Source: Paraburkholderia sp. Ac-20340 | GTDB taxonomy: Bacteria > Pseudomonadota > Gammaproteobacteria > Burkholderiales > Burkholderiaceae | DNA: 64,000 nucleotides | Assembly (NCBI RefSeq): GCF_017104965.1 | Contig: NZ_JAAGPR010000036.1 | Span: 25,311-89,310, forward strand | Reading direction: 5' to 3' | Shown here: one piece after another, positions 32,489 to 42,004 of the stretch | Numbering within the stretch: position 1 is the first letter of the stretch | Layout of the letters: each line of letters starts with the position of its first letter | Position numbers and translations under genes: made by a program | Notes under the pieces: model-generated | Databases searched by the model: none | Seen by the model: only the letters and a program-made list of their open reading frames with translations | What the model was told of the DNA's origin: nothing

Positions 32489-33409
32489 ATGGATTACATC
32501 GACACTCTGCGGATTTTTCGTTCCGTGGTCGAAGCGCGCAGCTTCACGCGCGCCGCGGACATGCACGGCCTCGCCACGCCGGTTGTCTCGCGCGCCATCG
32601 CGCGGCTCGAAAAGCGTCTGGGCAGCCGGCTCTTTCATCGGACCACGCGCGCCGTCTCGCTGACCGAAGCCGCCGAGCGCTTCTACGACGGTTGCTGCCG
32701 CGTGCTCGACGACCTCGACGCGCTGGAGGCGGGCGCCACCGAGCAGACCCGCGAGGCCAACGGCGTGCTGCGCATCGTCGCGCACACCACGGCCACGGTG
32801 AACCGCCTCGTGCCGCTGATTTCCAGCTTCAAGCGCGCGCACCCGAAAGTGACGCTCGACGTGATGATGACCGAGCGTCCCGTCGATCTGGTCGCGGACG
32901 GCTACGATCTCGGCCTCGTGCTGCCCTTCATGCTCAACACCGACACCACGGTGACCAAGCTGCTGGAACGCATTCCGCTCGCGCTGGTGACGACGCCCGC
33001 CTATCTGGCGGCCACGTCGACGCCAAAACATCCCGCCGATCTCGCCTCGCACGTGTTCGTACCGATGCCGCCTTCGCTGCGCAAACCCACGCTCACCTTC
33101 CGCCTGGACGGTGAAGACGTGACCGTGCCGCTCAAGTACGAGATCGCTTCGAACAACCCAGAGTTCAATCGCGAGATGGTGCTGCAAGGCTTCGGGATCG
33201 GCATCCTGCCGCAAGGGCTCGTGCAGGCGGAACTCGACGATGGGCGTCTGGTGACGCTCCTCGACGATTTTCCGATCAGCGATATGCAGATCGAAATCCG
33301 CCTCGCCTATACCACGCGCACGCTGCTGCCCGCCAAGGTGCGCGCGTTCATCGACCACGCGACGGCGTTTTTCGGCGGCGTGGTGCATCCCGTGCAGAAA
33401 GTCGATTGA
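32489..33409 (+). CDS. LysR-family regulator (306 aa)
   Basis: Typical CrgA-type LysR protein: MDYIDTLRIFRSVVEARSF and the HTH TPVVSRAIARLEKRLGSRLFHRTTRAVSLTEAAERFYD, followed by an effector domain ending near residue 300. No divergent partner is evident. It precedes the MarR-efflux operon on the same strand with 100 bases between, so its target is unclear. Confidence 0.92.
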   Translation: MDYIDTLRIFRSVVEARSFTRAADMHGLATPVVSRAIARLEKRLGSRLFHRTTRAVSLTEAAERFYDGCCRVLDDLDALEAGATEQTREANGVLRIVAHTTATVNRLVPLISSFKRAHPKVTLDVMMTERPVDLVADGYDLGLVLPFMLNTDTTVTKLLERIPLALVTTPAYLAATSTPKHPADLASHVFVPMPPSLRKPTLTFRLDGEDVTVPLKYEIASNNPEFNREMVLQGFGIGILPQGLVQAELDDGRLVTLLDDFPISDMQIEIRLAYTTRTLLPAKVRAFIDHATAFFGGVVHPVQKVD

Positions 33410-33503
33410 AAGTTTCGGGCCTTTAAAAAGGACATTGTTCTCCGCGCGGTCATAAAGTGATGCCGCGCGCGGCGGTTGTGGCGGGCGGTGCTGCCGTCTA
33501 ATC

Positions 33504-33517
33504 TGTGCGTATGCACA
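33504..33517. promoter_or_regulatory. MarR-type operator at the MarR start codon
   Basis: TGTGCGTATGCACA is a 14-bp dyad with one mismatched pair, placed directly over the start of the MarR gene (ATG 33511 lies inside it). It is well placed for autorepression. Similar sites lie at 34064-34077 and 40083-40096. Confidence 0.6.
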
Positions 33518-33978
33518 CTTACGCCGATACCGCACCGTTTCCCGAGCACGACGACTGCTTCGCCGTGCGTCAGGCGGCGCGCCATCTGTCGCAGCTTTAC
33601 GAGCGTCACCTGAGCGCGGCGAGCCTCACGCCCACGCAGTTCAGCATTCTGGGCGCGCTGGGCGCCGCGGCGGTGGAGGGTGCGCAGGGCAACGAGGTGG
33701 CGCTGACGATGGCGCAGCTCTCCCGCGCGATGGTGATGGAGCGCACGACACTGGTGCGCGCGCTGCGTCCGCTGCTGCGCGGCGCGCTGGTGGAGGATCT
33801 GGCGCAGGCGAGCGATTGCCGCCGCCGGCGTCTCGCGCTCACGCACGCAGGCCGCGCGCGGCTCACCGAGGCGAATGTGCACTGGCGCGCCGCGCAGGAC
33901 GAATTCGAGCGTCGTTTCGGGCCGCAGCGCGCGGCCTGGTTGCGGCGCGAACTGCTGCGCGTAACGCGCGCAGTGTGA
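33511..33978 (+). CDS. MarR-family regulator of the efflux operon (155 aa)
   Basis: A winged HTH of MarR type: LTPTQFSILGALG, MAQLSRAMVMERTTLVRALRPLLRGALVE, then the wing CRRRRLALTHAGRARL. It shares NCFA-type QAARxxxQLYERHLS helix sequence with the MarR protein at 41411, so the two are paralogues. It precedes emrA-emrB-OMF, the common order for MarR-controlled multidrug efflux. A GTG at 33505 is an alternative start. Confidence 0.9.
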   Translation: MHTYADTAPFPEHDDCFAVRQAARHLSQLYERHLSAASLTPTQFSILGALGAAAVEGAQGNEVALTMAQLSRAMVMERTTLVRALRPLLRGALVEDLAQASDCRRRRLALTHAGRARLTEANVHWRAAQDEFERRFGPQRAAWLRRELLRVTRAV

Positions 33979-34000
33979 ACGCAAGAACGTTGGGTTTCAG

Positions 34001-34036
34001 GCTGCTTCAAACGTCGCTTCAATCGTCGCTTCAATC
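34001..34036. repeat. Three tandem copies of a 12-bp unit (GTCGCTTCAATC)
   Basis: The units begin at 34001 (three mismatches), 34013 and 34025, in the spacer between marR and emrA. The core GCTTCAA is shared with the 10-bp array at 28071. Confidence 0.8.
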
Positions 34037-34063
34037 GCAAGGCGGCATTTTTCTAACTTCGTA

Positions 34064-34077
34064 AGTGCATATACACA
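34064..34077. promoter_or_regulatory. MarR-type operator before emrA
   Basis: AGTGCATATACACA keeps the GTGC-AT-rich-CAC dyad seen at 33504 and 40083. It lies 10 bases before the emrA start, a position where binding would block transcription or elongation. Confidence 0.55.
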
Positions 34078-34087
34078 GGTGAAATTC

Positions 34088-35185
34088 ATGTCGAGTCCTT
34101 CCACTCCTGCCACGGGTGCCGCGCCAGCCGGACGCGCCGCTCTGCCCTGGATGCGTCTCGCGCTTGGCGCGGTGGCGCTGGCGCTCGCGGCAGCGGGCGG
34201 TTACTGGTTCTTCGTGCTGCGCTTCATACAGAGCACCGACGACGCCTATGTCGGCGGCAATGTCACGGTGATGGCGCCGCGCGTGAGCGGCTTCGTCGCG
34301 GAAATCGACGTGCAGGACAACCAGCACGTGAAAGCCGGCCAATTGCTGATGCGTCTGGATGCGCGCGACTACGACGCCAGACTCGCGCAGGCCGATGCCG
34401 AACTCGCCAGCGCCCGCGCCGCCGTCACCGAACTCGAAGCGCAGCGCACCTTGCAGACGGCCGTCATCAACCAGCATCAGGCCGAAGTGCGCGCCTCGGA
34501 CGCCGAACTCACGCGCAGCTCGCAGGACCAGACGCGTTACCGCGCGCTCGTGAAAGACGACGCGGTTTCGAACCAGCTGGTCGAACGCGCCGATGCCGAC
34601 TTCGCGAAAGCGCAGGCCTCGGTGGCGCAGAGCGGCGCGTCGGTGGTCGCGGCGCAGCGTCAGCTCGACGTGCTGGCCGCGAAGATCGCCGATGCGCAGG
34701 CGCGCGTGGGCACGGCCGAAGCGAGCCGGCGCCTGGCCGCGCTCAACGTCGAATACACCACGATCCGCTCGCCGGTCGATGGCTTTATCGGCAATCGCAC
34801 GGCGCGTGTGGGCATGCTCGCGAATGTGGGCGCGCCGCTGCTGACCGTGGTGCCCGCGAGCGATCTCTGGGTCGACGCCAACTTCAAGGAAGACCAGTTG
34901 AAGAAGATGCACGCGGGAGACCGCGCCGATATCGAACTCGACGCCGCAAGCGGCACGCTGCACGGCACGGTGGAAAGCCTCGCGCCCGCGACCGGCGCGA
35001 CCTTCAGCGTGCTGCCGCCGGAGAACGCCACGGGCAACTTCACGAAGATCGTGCAGCGCGTGCCGGTGCGCATTCACGTGAACGTGCCGCAGGACATGGA
35101 AGGCGTGCTGCGCCCCGGCCTTTCGGCGACCGTGAAGGTGCATCTGGGCGAGCAGGGCAAGCCCGTCACCGCGGCTTCGAACTGA
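34088..35185 (+). CDS. emrA: HlyD/EmrA-family periplasmic adaptor (365 aa)
   Basis: Membrane fusion protein of a tripartite drug efflux pump. One N-terminal membrane anchor (~18-40) is followed by STDDAYVGGNVTVMAPRVSGFV, the EmrA beta-barrel/lipoyl signature. A long alpha-hairpin (~90-200) and a second lipoyl half (YTTIRSPVDGFIGNRTARVGMLAN) follow. ATG 34088 has AGGTGA upstream. It should link the MFS pump at 35204 to the outer membrane factor at 36864, but both of those genes carry a stop codon here. Confidence 0.93.
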   Translation: MSSPSTPATGAAPAGRAALPWMRLALGAVALALAAAGGYWFFVLRFIQSTDDAYVGGNVTVMAPRVSGFVAEIDVQDNQHVKAGQLLMRLDARDYDARLAQADAELASARAAVTELEAQRTLQTAVINQHQAEVRASDAELTRSSQDQTRYRALVKDDAVSNQLVERADADFAKAQASVAQSGASVVAAQRQLDVLAAKIADAQARVGTAEASRRLAALNVEYTTIRSPVDGFIGNRTARVGMLANVGAPLLTVVPASDLWVDANFKEDQLKKMHAGDRADIELDAASGTLHGTVESLAPATGATFSVLPPENATGNFTKIVQRVPVRIHVNVPQDMEGVLRPGLSATVKVHLGEQGKPVTAASN

Positions 35186-35203
35186 GTCCAGGGCGAAAAC
35201 GCT

Positions 35204-36847
35204 ATGAACACCCCGACCTCCGCCGCCGAAGTCAGCGAAATCGCCGCCGCGCCGCCTGCATCGGCGACGCCTCCCGCGCCTCCCGCGCCGCTCGCGCCGC
35301 ATCTCCAGCCGCTTGGCCAGCGCGCCTTTGCCTTCGCGCTGATGTGCATCGGCTTCTTTATGGCCACGCTCGATATCCAGATTGTTGCGTCGTCGCTGCG
35401 CGATATCGGCGGTGGACTTTCCGCGAGCCAGGACGAACTCTCGTGGGTGCAGACCGCCTATCTGATCGCCGAAATCATGGTGATTCCGATGTCGGGCTGG
35501 CTCTCGAAAGTGTTCTCCACGCGCTGGCTGTTCGTGGCCTCGGCCGTGGGCTTCACGATCACCAGCATGCTGTGCGGCCTCGCGTGGGACATCCAGTCGA
35601 TGATCTTCTTTCGCGCCCTGCAAGGCGCGTTGGGCGCGGCGATGATCCCCACTGTGTTCACCACCGCGTTCGTGCTGTTTCCCGGCAAGCAGCGCATCGT
35701 GGCGTCGACCACGATCGGCGCGCTGGCCTCGCTCGCGCCTACGCTCGGGCCGGTGATCGGCGGCTGGATCACCGATCAATGGTCGTGGCATTGGCTGTTC
35801 TATCTGAACCTCGTGCCCGGTATCGCCGTGGCCGCGCTGGTGCCGAAATACGTGCATATCGACGAACCCGATCTGCCGCTGCTCAGGCGCGGCGACTACA
35901 TCGGCATTGTGCTGATGTGCGCGTTTCTCGGCTGCCTCGAATACGTGCTGGAAGAAGGCCCGCGCAAGAACTGGTTCGGCGACGATGCGATCGTGGCCTG
36001 CGCGTGGATTGCGGGCATCAGCGGTTTTCTGTTCGTCGTGCATGCGCTCACCGCGAAAGATCCGATTGTCGATCTGCGTGCGCTGGCGGTGCGCAACTTC
36101 GGGATTGGCAGCGTGCTGTCGTTCGTGACCGGCATCGGCATCTTCGTGGCCGTGTTTCTCACGCCGCTGTTTCTCGCCGAAGTGCGCGGCTTCAGTTCCT
36201 TGCAGATTGGGCTTTCGCTGCTTTCGGTGGGCGTGTTCCAGTTGCTCGCGCTGGGCGTCTACGCGTATTGCACGCGATTCTTCAGCATGCGCGCGTTGCT
36301 GATGTTCGGGCTCGTGTGCTTTGGCCTCGGCTGTTATCTGTACGTGCCGCTCACGCACGACTGGGGCTGGCAGTAATTCCTGCTGCCGCAGGCGCTGCGC
36401 GGCATCGGCCAGCAGTTTGCGATTCCGCCGATCGTCACGATGTCGCTCGGTTCGCTGCCGCCTTCGCGGCTCAAATCGGCCAGCGGCCTCTTCAATCTGA
36501 TGCGCAATCTGGGCGGCGCGATTGGCATTGCCGTGAGCGCGACCATGCTCAACGACCGCCTCAATTTTCACTATCTGCGCCTGAATGAAAGCGTCACGCA
36601 TGGCGTGCCGCAAGTCGAAGGGCTGCTCGCCGGGCGCACGGCGTACTGGCAGTCGATGGCGGGCAATACGCTCGACGCGGCGCAAAGCGGCATCGCCCAA
36701 CTGCATGCGCTGGTGCTGCGCGAAGCGCTGGTGATGACTTTCTCCGATACGTTTTTCGTGCTGTCGCTGTGCTTCGTGGTGGCGATCGTCTGCGTGCTGT
36801 TCTCGCGGCCGATTACCAACGCCGCACCGCCGCCCGATGCCCATTGA
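35204..36847 (+). pseudogene. emrB: EmrB-type MFS drug exporter interrupted by a TAA codon
   Basis: DHA2-family 14-segment exporter. The frame is intact from ATG 35204 to TAA 36845-36847 (547 residues) except for one in-frame TAA at 36374-36376, codon 391 (context WQ-stop-FLLPQALRGIGQQF). Sequence on both sides is well-conserved EmrB, with QALRGIGQQ and SASGLFNLMRNLGGAIGIA downstream. Homologues, from memory, have a residue such as Glu here, so a single base change (GAA to TAA) explains it. The truncated product would lose about four membrane segments and should be inactive unless read through. A sequencing error is the alternative. Confidence 0.85.
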
Positions 36848-36863
36848 GCCCTGGAGTTCCAAC

Positions 36864-38330
36864 ATGTCCACGTTTATTCGTACCTTTGCACGGCCGGCGC
36901 GGCTGCTGGTGTCCACGCTCGCCGCCGCTGTGCTGGCGGCCTGTGCCGTGCAGCCCGCCGGGCATGCCGATCTGAGCGCCACCGTGCAAGCCACCGCGCC
37001 CGCGTCCTGGCGCATCGACGCGCCGCAGGACGCCATCGACGCGCGCGCCTGGTGAGCGCAATTCGACGACGCCACGCTCGACACGCTGCTCGCCGGCGTG
37101 CTGGCGGGCAACCTCGACTTGCAGGCGGCCGCCGAGCGCGTGAAGCAGGCGCAATCGATCACCACGCAGAAGCACGCCGCGCTGCTGCCGCAACTGGATT
37201 TCACGGCGCAAGGCGCGTATGCGCGGCAGAATACGCCGCCGCCGCTCGGTTATGTGAAGCAGGCGGGCGCGGGTTTGTCGCTGAGCTGGTCGCCCGACGT
37301 GTTTGGCGGCGAACGGCTCGATCTGCTGGCGGCGCAGGCGAATCTGGTCGGGCAGCAGCATGCGCTCGATGCGGTGCGCCTTGCGCTCGCGGCGGATACG
37401 GCATCGGCTTACGTCGATCTGCGCTGGGCGCAAGCGGAACTGAAGATTCTTCAGGATAACGTATCGATACGTCAGCATACCTTGCGGCTCACGCAGGATC
37501 GCCTGAAATATGGGCTTTCGACGCAACTCGACGTTACGCGCGCGCAGACGCAACTGAGCGAATTGCAGGCCCGCATGCCGCGCGCGCAGGCCAGCATCGA
37601 TCATCAGTTGAATCTGATCGCGGTATATACGGGCCGCACGCCGGAGTCGGTCGCGCAACTCGCGCTGGCCACGCCTGCGCCGATTCCCGTTGCGCCGTCT
37701 GGCGTGCCGCAACTGCTGCCGTCCGAAGCGTTGTTGCGCCGCCCGGACGTGCAGGCGGCCTACGCCACCGTGCAGCAGCGCGCGGCGGAAGTGGGCGTGG
37801 CGCGCGCGGAGCGCTATCCGAAGTTCTCGCTCAATCTCACGGATGGCGTGCTGGCATCGTCGTATCTCGGCATGCCGACTTTGACCGATAACCTCTTCAG
37901 TGCCGCGCTTGGCGCAACGAGCCCGATCTTCAACGCGGGCCGCATCAAGGCCGATATCGCGCAGAGCGAAAGCCGCATGCGCGAATCGCAACTCAATCTG
38001 CAGCAGACGATGTTGCAGGCGCTGCGCGAAGTGGAAGACAGCCGCACCGATCTCGTGAGCACGGCCACCCAGACGCAACAGTTGCACGATGCGGTGGCGT
38101 CGTCCGATCAGGCGCTCAAGCTCGCGAACCAGCTTTACAAGGGCGGCGCAGCCGACTTTCTCGACGTGCTGAGCGCCCAGCAAACCTGGCTCGCCGATGC
38201 CGATCTGCTCAACGACGCGCAGCGCGAGCGCGCCCAGGCAGCGGTGGCGCTTTACCGTTCGCTGGGCGGCGGCTGGAGCCAGAGCGGCGATGTGGTCGCC
38301 CAAAGCACCGAAAGCGCAAAAGGCGGCTAA
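36864..38330 (+). pseudogene. NodT/OMF-type outer membrane efflux lipoprotein interrupted by a TGA codon
   Basis: Outer membrane factor for the pump. ATG 36864 has TGGAG upstream. A lipoprotein signal ends in LAAC. The frame then hits TGA at 37053-37055, codon 64 (context ARAW-stop-AQFDDATLD), and stays open to 38330. Family members usually have two Trp at this point (WW-x-x-F), so TGG to TGA is the likely change. The rest is a normal OMF: two hairpin repeats with KYGLSTQLDVTRAQTQL and LYKGGAADFLDVLSAQQTWL. Reinitiation downstream would lack the export signal. Confidence 0.85.
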
Positions 38331-38359
38331 TGATTAGCCATGCGAATCAATCGCGCGTG

Positions 38360-39286
38360 TCAAGCCGTGGAGCGCGCCGCTGCGCGCCACTGCGCAGGCG
38401 TCATGCCCACGTGCCGCTTGAAACCGCGCTGAAACGCGGCATCCGATTGATAGCCGACGAATTCGCCGATCTCGGCCACCGGCTGGCTGCCTTGCGCGAG
38501 CAGCCGCCCGGCCAGCGTCATGCGGATATCGGTGAGCACATCGGCGGCCGATCTGCCGATGGCTTCGTCGAAATGACGCGCGAAAGTCGCGCGCGACATA
38601 TGGCAAAGCCCGGCGAGTTCAGGCAGCGTCCAGGGCTTGCCGGGCGTATCGAACATCGCGTCGATGGCGGGTTGCAGGCGCGGGCGCTGGGCGAGCGCGA
38701 GCAGGCCGCGCGGCGGCGCGTCGGTGTGGCTCGCGTAGCGCAGCGTGAGCGCGAACAGCGCGCCGGAGAGGTGATTGACGAGCGATTCGCTGCCGGGCTG
38801 CGCTTCGAGCGCTTCGTCGCGCAGCAGGGCGATCAGGCGCACGAGCCGTTCGGGCACCGCGCCGCCCGTGGGCGCGCTGCGCACCACGAGGCGCGCGGGC
38901 AGGTTTTCGCGCAGCAGGCGCTGGGGCACGGCGGGCAGCACGAAACTGCCGCAGAGCACATCGGCGATATCGCCTGCGCCCTGATTCGTCTCGATGGTGC
39001 GGCCGTGCTCGACGCGTTTGTCGATGGCGCCAGGCGGCGCGCCGCTGCCGTCGTGCAACTGGTGTGCGCCGCCGGAGGGAAACAGCACGATATCGCCCGC
39101 ATGCAGCGCGGTGGGCGCGCCATGCGCATCCTCGACGACCGCCGAGCCGCTGAGCAGCACGTGATAGCGCATTTCGCGCGCTTCGGCGTCGGGCTGATCG
39201 ATCCGCCAGGGCGCGCCGAAGTGGCAACGCACGTCCAGGCGGCCCGCGACGGGCATGAGCGACAGTAGGCGGCTGAGGATATCCAT
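38360..39286 (-). CDS. AraC-family regulator with AraC-type cupin (308 aa)
   Basis: An N-terminal cupin_6-type sensor (MPVAGRLDVRCHFGAPWRI, GDIVLFPSGGAHQLHDGSG) is followed by two HTH motifs (LPELAGLCHMSRATFARHFDEAIG; VAEIGEFVGYQSDAAFQRGFKRHVGMTP). ATG 39286 starts the conserved MDILSRLLSL; earlier in-frame ATGs at 39313 and 39334 are possible. It is divergent from the AhpD-like gene at 39440, a frequent pairing in Burkholderiales. Confidence 0.88.
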   Translation of the reverse strand: MDILSRLLSLMPVAGRLDVRCHFGAPWRIDQPDAEAREMRYHVLLSGSAVVEDAHGAPTALHAGDIVLFPSGGAHQLHDGSGAPPGAIDKRVEHGRTIETNQGAGDIADVLCGSFVLPAVPQRLLRENLPARLVVRSAPTGGAVPERLVRLIALLRDEALEAQPGSESLVNHLSGALFALTLRYASHTDAPPRGLLALAQRPRLQPAIDAMFDTPGKPWTLPELAGLCHMSRATFARHFDEAIGRSAADVLTDIRMTLAGRLLAQGSQPVAEIGEFVGYQSDAAFQRGFKRHVGMTPAQWRAAARSTA

Positions 39287-39439
39287 GGTCGGCGCAATGA
39301 GACGAATGAGCATGAAGTCGCGCCATTCTGGCATTAAAAGCGCGAGTCTGCGCGCCTAGACTGCGTTCATGCCATCGACGATGGCGCGCCAGATCCGGCA
39401 AACGCATCCGGCACCCTCTCATTGAACAAGGAGTCGAAC

Positions 39440-39976
39440 ATGTCCCGTCTTTCCGCCATCCAGCCCGCAGAAGCCACCGGCGCCGCCGCTGAAGTATTCG
39501 CGAAGATCCGCAAGGCCGTCGGCAAGGTGCCGAACGCTTACGCCACCATCGGCACGCACAGCCCCGAAGGCCTCGCGTCGATCCTCGGTGTGGAGGCCGT
39601 GCTGGCCGCAGGCTCGCTCACGAAGGCCGATATCGAGGCGATCAAGCTCGCCGTAAGCGAAGTGGCCGGTTGTGACTATTGCGTGGCCGCGCATACGCTG
39701 GCGGGCAAATTCGCGGGCCTGTCGCCTGAAGCAATGAAGCAGATCCGCGCGGGCGACGCCACCGGCGACGCGAAGCGCGATGCGCTGGTTCGCTTCGTGC
39801 GCGCCCTGGTGCGTACGCACGGCACGGTGCCGCAGTCGGAGGTGAACGCCGTGAAGGAAGCGGGCTATACGGAGCGTCAGATCGTGGAAACGGCATTGGC
39901 GATCGCATCGATTACGTTCACGAATCTGGTGAATCGCGTGAACGATACGACGCTGGATTTCCCGGCAGTGGAATAA
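39440..39976 (+). CDS. Carboxymuconolactone decarboxylase/AhpD-like protein (178 aa)
   Basis: All-alpha CMD-family protein with the AhpD-type redox pair CxxC followed by His (GCDYCVAAHT), which suggests peroxidase-related thiol chemistry rather than decarboxylation. ATG 39440 has a good AAGGAG site. It is divergent from the AraC regulator, which probably controls it; a short dyad GCCATC-GAC-GATGGC lies at 39371-39385 between the two genes. Confidence 0.88.
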   Translation: MSRLSAIQPAEATGAAAEVFAKIRKAVGKVPNAYATIGTHSPEGLASILGVEAVLAAGSLTKADIEAIKLAVSEVAGCDYCVAAHTLAGKFAGLSPEAMKQIRAGDATGDAKRDALVRFVRALVRTHGTVPQSEVNAVKEAGYTERQIVETALAIASITFTNLVNRVNDTTLDFPAVE

Positions 39977-40082
39977 GCCCGCGGCGCAGGGCGCGATATG
40001 CGGCTTTGGTGCCATTCGCGTCCTGCTCGACATAAACCATGCCACGCCTGACGAATGCCGCCTCGATGAAATCGTTTGAATG

Positions 40083-40096
40083 TGTGCATATGCATA
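40083..40096. promoter_or_regulatory. MarR-type operator before the thiolase
   Basis: TGTGCATATGCATA is a 14-bp dyad with one mismatch, very close to the sites at 33504 and 34064. It lies ~55 bases before the thiolase start. The MarR gene at 41411, downstream in the same unit, is the likely binder. Confidence 0.6.
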
Positions 40097-40149
40097 CATA
40101 AACTGGAGCAGTGAAGGCAGTACCACTGCGAACTCATGGAGAAAACACG

Positions 40150-41346
40150 ATGAGCAGCATGAATGCAGCGCGGGAAATTGTTGTGTGTCAGCCGGTGCGC
40201 ACGGCCATCGGCGCGTTTAACGGCTCGCTCAAGGGCGTGGCGGCGACGGAACTGGGTGCGATTGCGGTGCGCGAAACGCTCGCGCGGGCGAAACTCGATC
40301 CGGCCCTGCTGGGCTCGGTCGTGCTTGGCAATGTGATCCAGGCGGGCAACAAGATGAATCCCGCGCGTCAGGCGGAACTGGGCGGCGGCGTGCCGGTGCA
40401 GGTGCCCGCGCTCACGGTGAACCGCGTCTGCGGGTCCGGCGCGCAGGCCATCGCCAGCGCGGCGCAGGAAATCCTGCTGGGTCTCGCCGATGTGGCGCTG
40501 GCCGGCGGCATGGAAAACATGGACCGCGCGCCGTATCTGCTCGATGGCGGGCGCTGGGGCTATCGCATGGGCAATGCCGAAGTGCACGACAGCATGCTGC
40601 GCGACGGTCTGGTCGATGCTTTCTCGGGCCAGCATTCGGGCTGGCATACCGAAGATCTCGTCACGAAGGCCGAACTCACGCGCGAGGAGCAGGACCGCTG
40701 GGCCGCGCGCTCGCAGCAGCGTTTCGCGGCGGCGCAGGCGGCGGGGCGCTTCAGGGAGGAGATCGTCGCGGTGGAGGTGAAGGGGCGCAAGGGCGTCGAG
40801 CGTTTCGATACCGACGAAGCGCCGCGCCCCGATACCACGTTCGACACGCTCACGAAACTCAAGCCCGCCTTCCGCCCGGACGGCACGATCACCGCTGGCA
40901 ATGCGCCTGGCCTGAACAGCGCGGCGGCGGCCATGCTGGTGGCCGAACGCGGTTTTGCCGAAGCGCGCGGACTCGCGCCGATTGTGCGGCTCGTGTCCTG
41001 GGGCGTGGCGGCCGTGGAACCGGGCATGTTCGGCCTCGGTCCCGTGCCGGCCGTGCAACTGGCCTTGCAGCGCGCGGGCTGGTCGATCGGCGATGTGGAT
41101 CGCTTCGAGATCAACGAGGCCTTCGCCGCCGTGCCGCTCGCGGTGATGAAGCAACTCGGCATTCCCGACGATATCGTCAACGTGGAAGGCGGCGCGATTG
41201 CGCACGGCCATCCGATCGGCGCGACGGGCGCGATTCTCACGACCCGTCTCGCATGGTCGATGCAGCGTGACGGCGTGCGTCGCGGCGTGGTGACCTTGTG
41301 CATCGGCGGCGGCCAGGGTATCGCGCTTGCTCTCGAGAAAGTATGA
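40150..41346 (+). CDS. Acetyl-CoA acetyltransferase/thiolase (398 aa)
   Basis: Type II thiolase that condenses or cleaves acyl-CoA units. The acyl-accepting Cys94 is in NRVCGSGAQA, His in GHPIGATGA, and the second Cys in LCIGGGQG. Length is standard. ATG 40150 follows GGAGAA. It is followed after 64 bases by a MarR gene on the same strand, and a MarR-type dyad precedes it. It could serve polyhydroxybutyrate/acetoacetyl-CoA synthesis or aromatic/fatty acid breakdown; the sequence does not decide. Confidence 0.93.
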   Translation: MSSMNAAREIVVCQPVRTAIGAFNGSLKGVAATELGAIAVRETLARAKLDPALLGSVVLGNVIQAGNKMNPARQAELGGGVPVQVPALTVNRVCGSGAQAIASAAQEILLGLADVALAGGMENMDRAPYLLDGGRWGYRMGNAEVHDSMLRDGLVDAFSGQHSGWHTEDLVTKAELTREEQDRWAARSQQRFAAAQAAGRFREEIVAVEVKGRKGVERFDTDEAPRPDTTFDTLTKLKPAFRPDGTITAGNAPGLNSAAAAMLVAERGFAEARGLAPIVRLVSWGVAAVEPGMFGLGPVPAVQLALQRAGWSIGDVDRFEINEAFAAVPLAVMKQLGIPDDIVNVEGGAIAHGHPIGATGAILTTRLAWSMQRDGVRRGVVTLCIGGGQGIALALEKV

Positions 41347-41410
41347 TGGCCGGGCGCGCGCGTGCTGGCGCGCGCCCATGACATACCCGGCAAACAGAAG
41401 GTGAACGGCG

Positions 41411-41842
41411 ATGACGAAGCGAGTGACGCGCGAGGAATGCAACTGTTTTGCGCTGCGGCAGGCCGCGCGCTTCGTCACGCAGCTTTACGAGCGCCATCTT
41501 TCGCAGGCGGGCGTGACGGCCGCGCAGTTCACGATTCTCTCGCGTCTGGCGGGCCGTCCCGATGCCACCGCCGCCGAACTCTCCGACGATCTCGTGATGG
41601 ACCGCACCACGCTCGTGCGTGCGCTCAAGCCTTTGCAGCGCGATGGTCTCGTGCTCACGGCGGCGGCGGAACACGACACGCGCACGCTGGTTTATCGGCT
41701 ATCCGCAAGCGGTCTGCGCCGTTACGACAAGGCGCATGTGCTCTGGCAGGACGCGCAGGCGGAATTCGAGCAGTTCATGAAACGCGATCGCGCGAAGGCG
41801 CTGCGTGCAGAGCTTTTTGCGCTGACGAAAGCGGCGGCGTAG
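41411..41842 (+). CDS. MarR-family regulator (143 aa)
   Basis: MarR winged HTH (VTAAQFTILSRLAG, AAELSDDLVMDRTTLVRALKPLQRDGLV, wing DTRTLVYRLSASGLRRY). Its first helix, NCFALRQAARFVTQLYERHLS, closely resembles that of the MarR at 33511. It lies downstream of the thiolase in the same direction and probably autoregulates through the dyad at 40083. Confidence 0.9.
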   Translation: MTKRVTREECNCFALRQAARFVTQLYERHLSQAGVTAAQFTILSRLAGRPDATAAELSDDLVMDRTTLVRALKPLQRDGLVLTAAAEHDTRTLVYRLSASGLRRYDKAHVLWQDAQAEFEQFMKRDRAKALRAELFALTKAAA

Positions 41843-42004
41843 AGCTTGCGCTAAAGCGCGCTTACATCGCTTTCAGCAGAGACCCCATTCGCGGAATTAC
41901 CAGGCAACGACCTGGCACTCACCGGGCAACCCCCAGCGTCCCGATCTGACGCGAAAATGGCATGATGCAGTTTCCAGAGTTCGACGCCGCGCCGCCGGGT
42001 TCTC

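Noticed and set aside
37053..37055. Selenocysteine at the TGA codon of the outer membrane factor
   Set aside because: No SECIS-like hairpin is evident directly downstream, and family members have Trp rather than Cys here, so a nonsense mutation is simpler.
34031..37204. Long minus-strand open frame of over 1,000 codons opposite emrA, emrB and the outer membrane factor
   Set aside because: It is the mirror of GC-rich coding DNA: composition is Arg/His/Ala-heavy with no recognisable domain, and the plus strand encodes clear efflux proteins.
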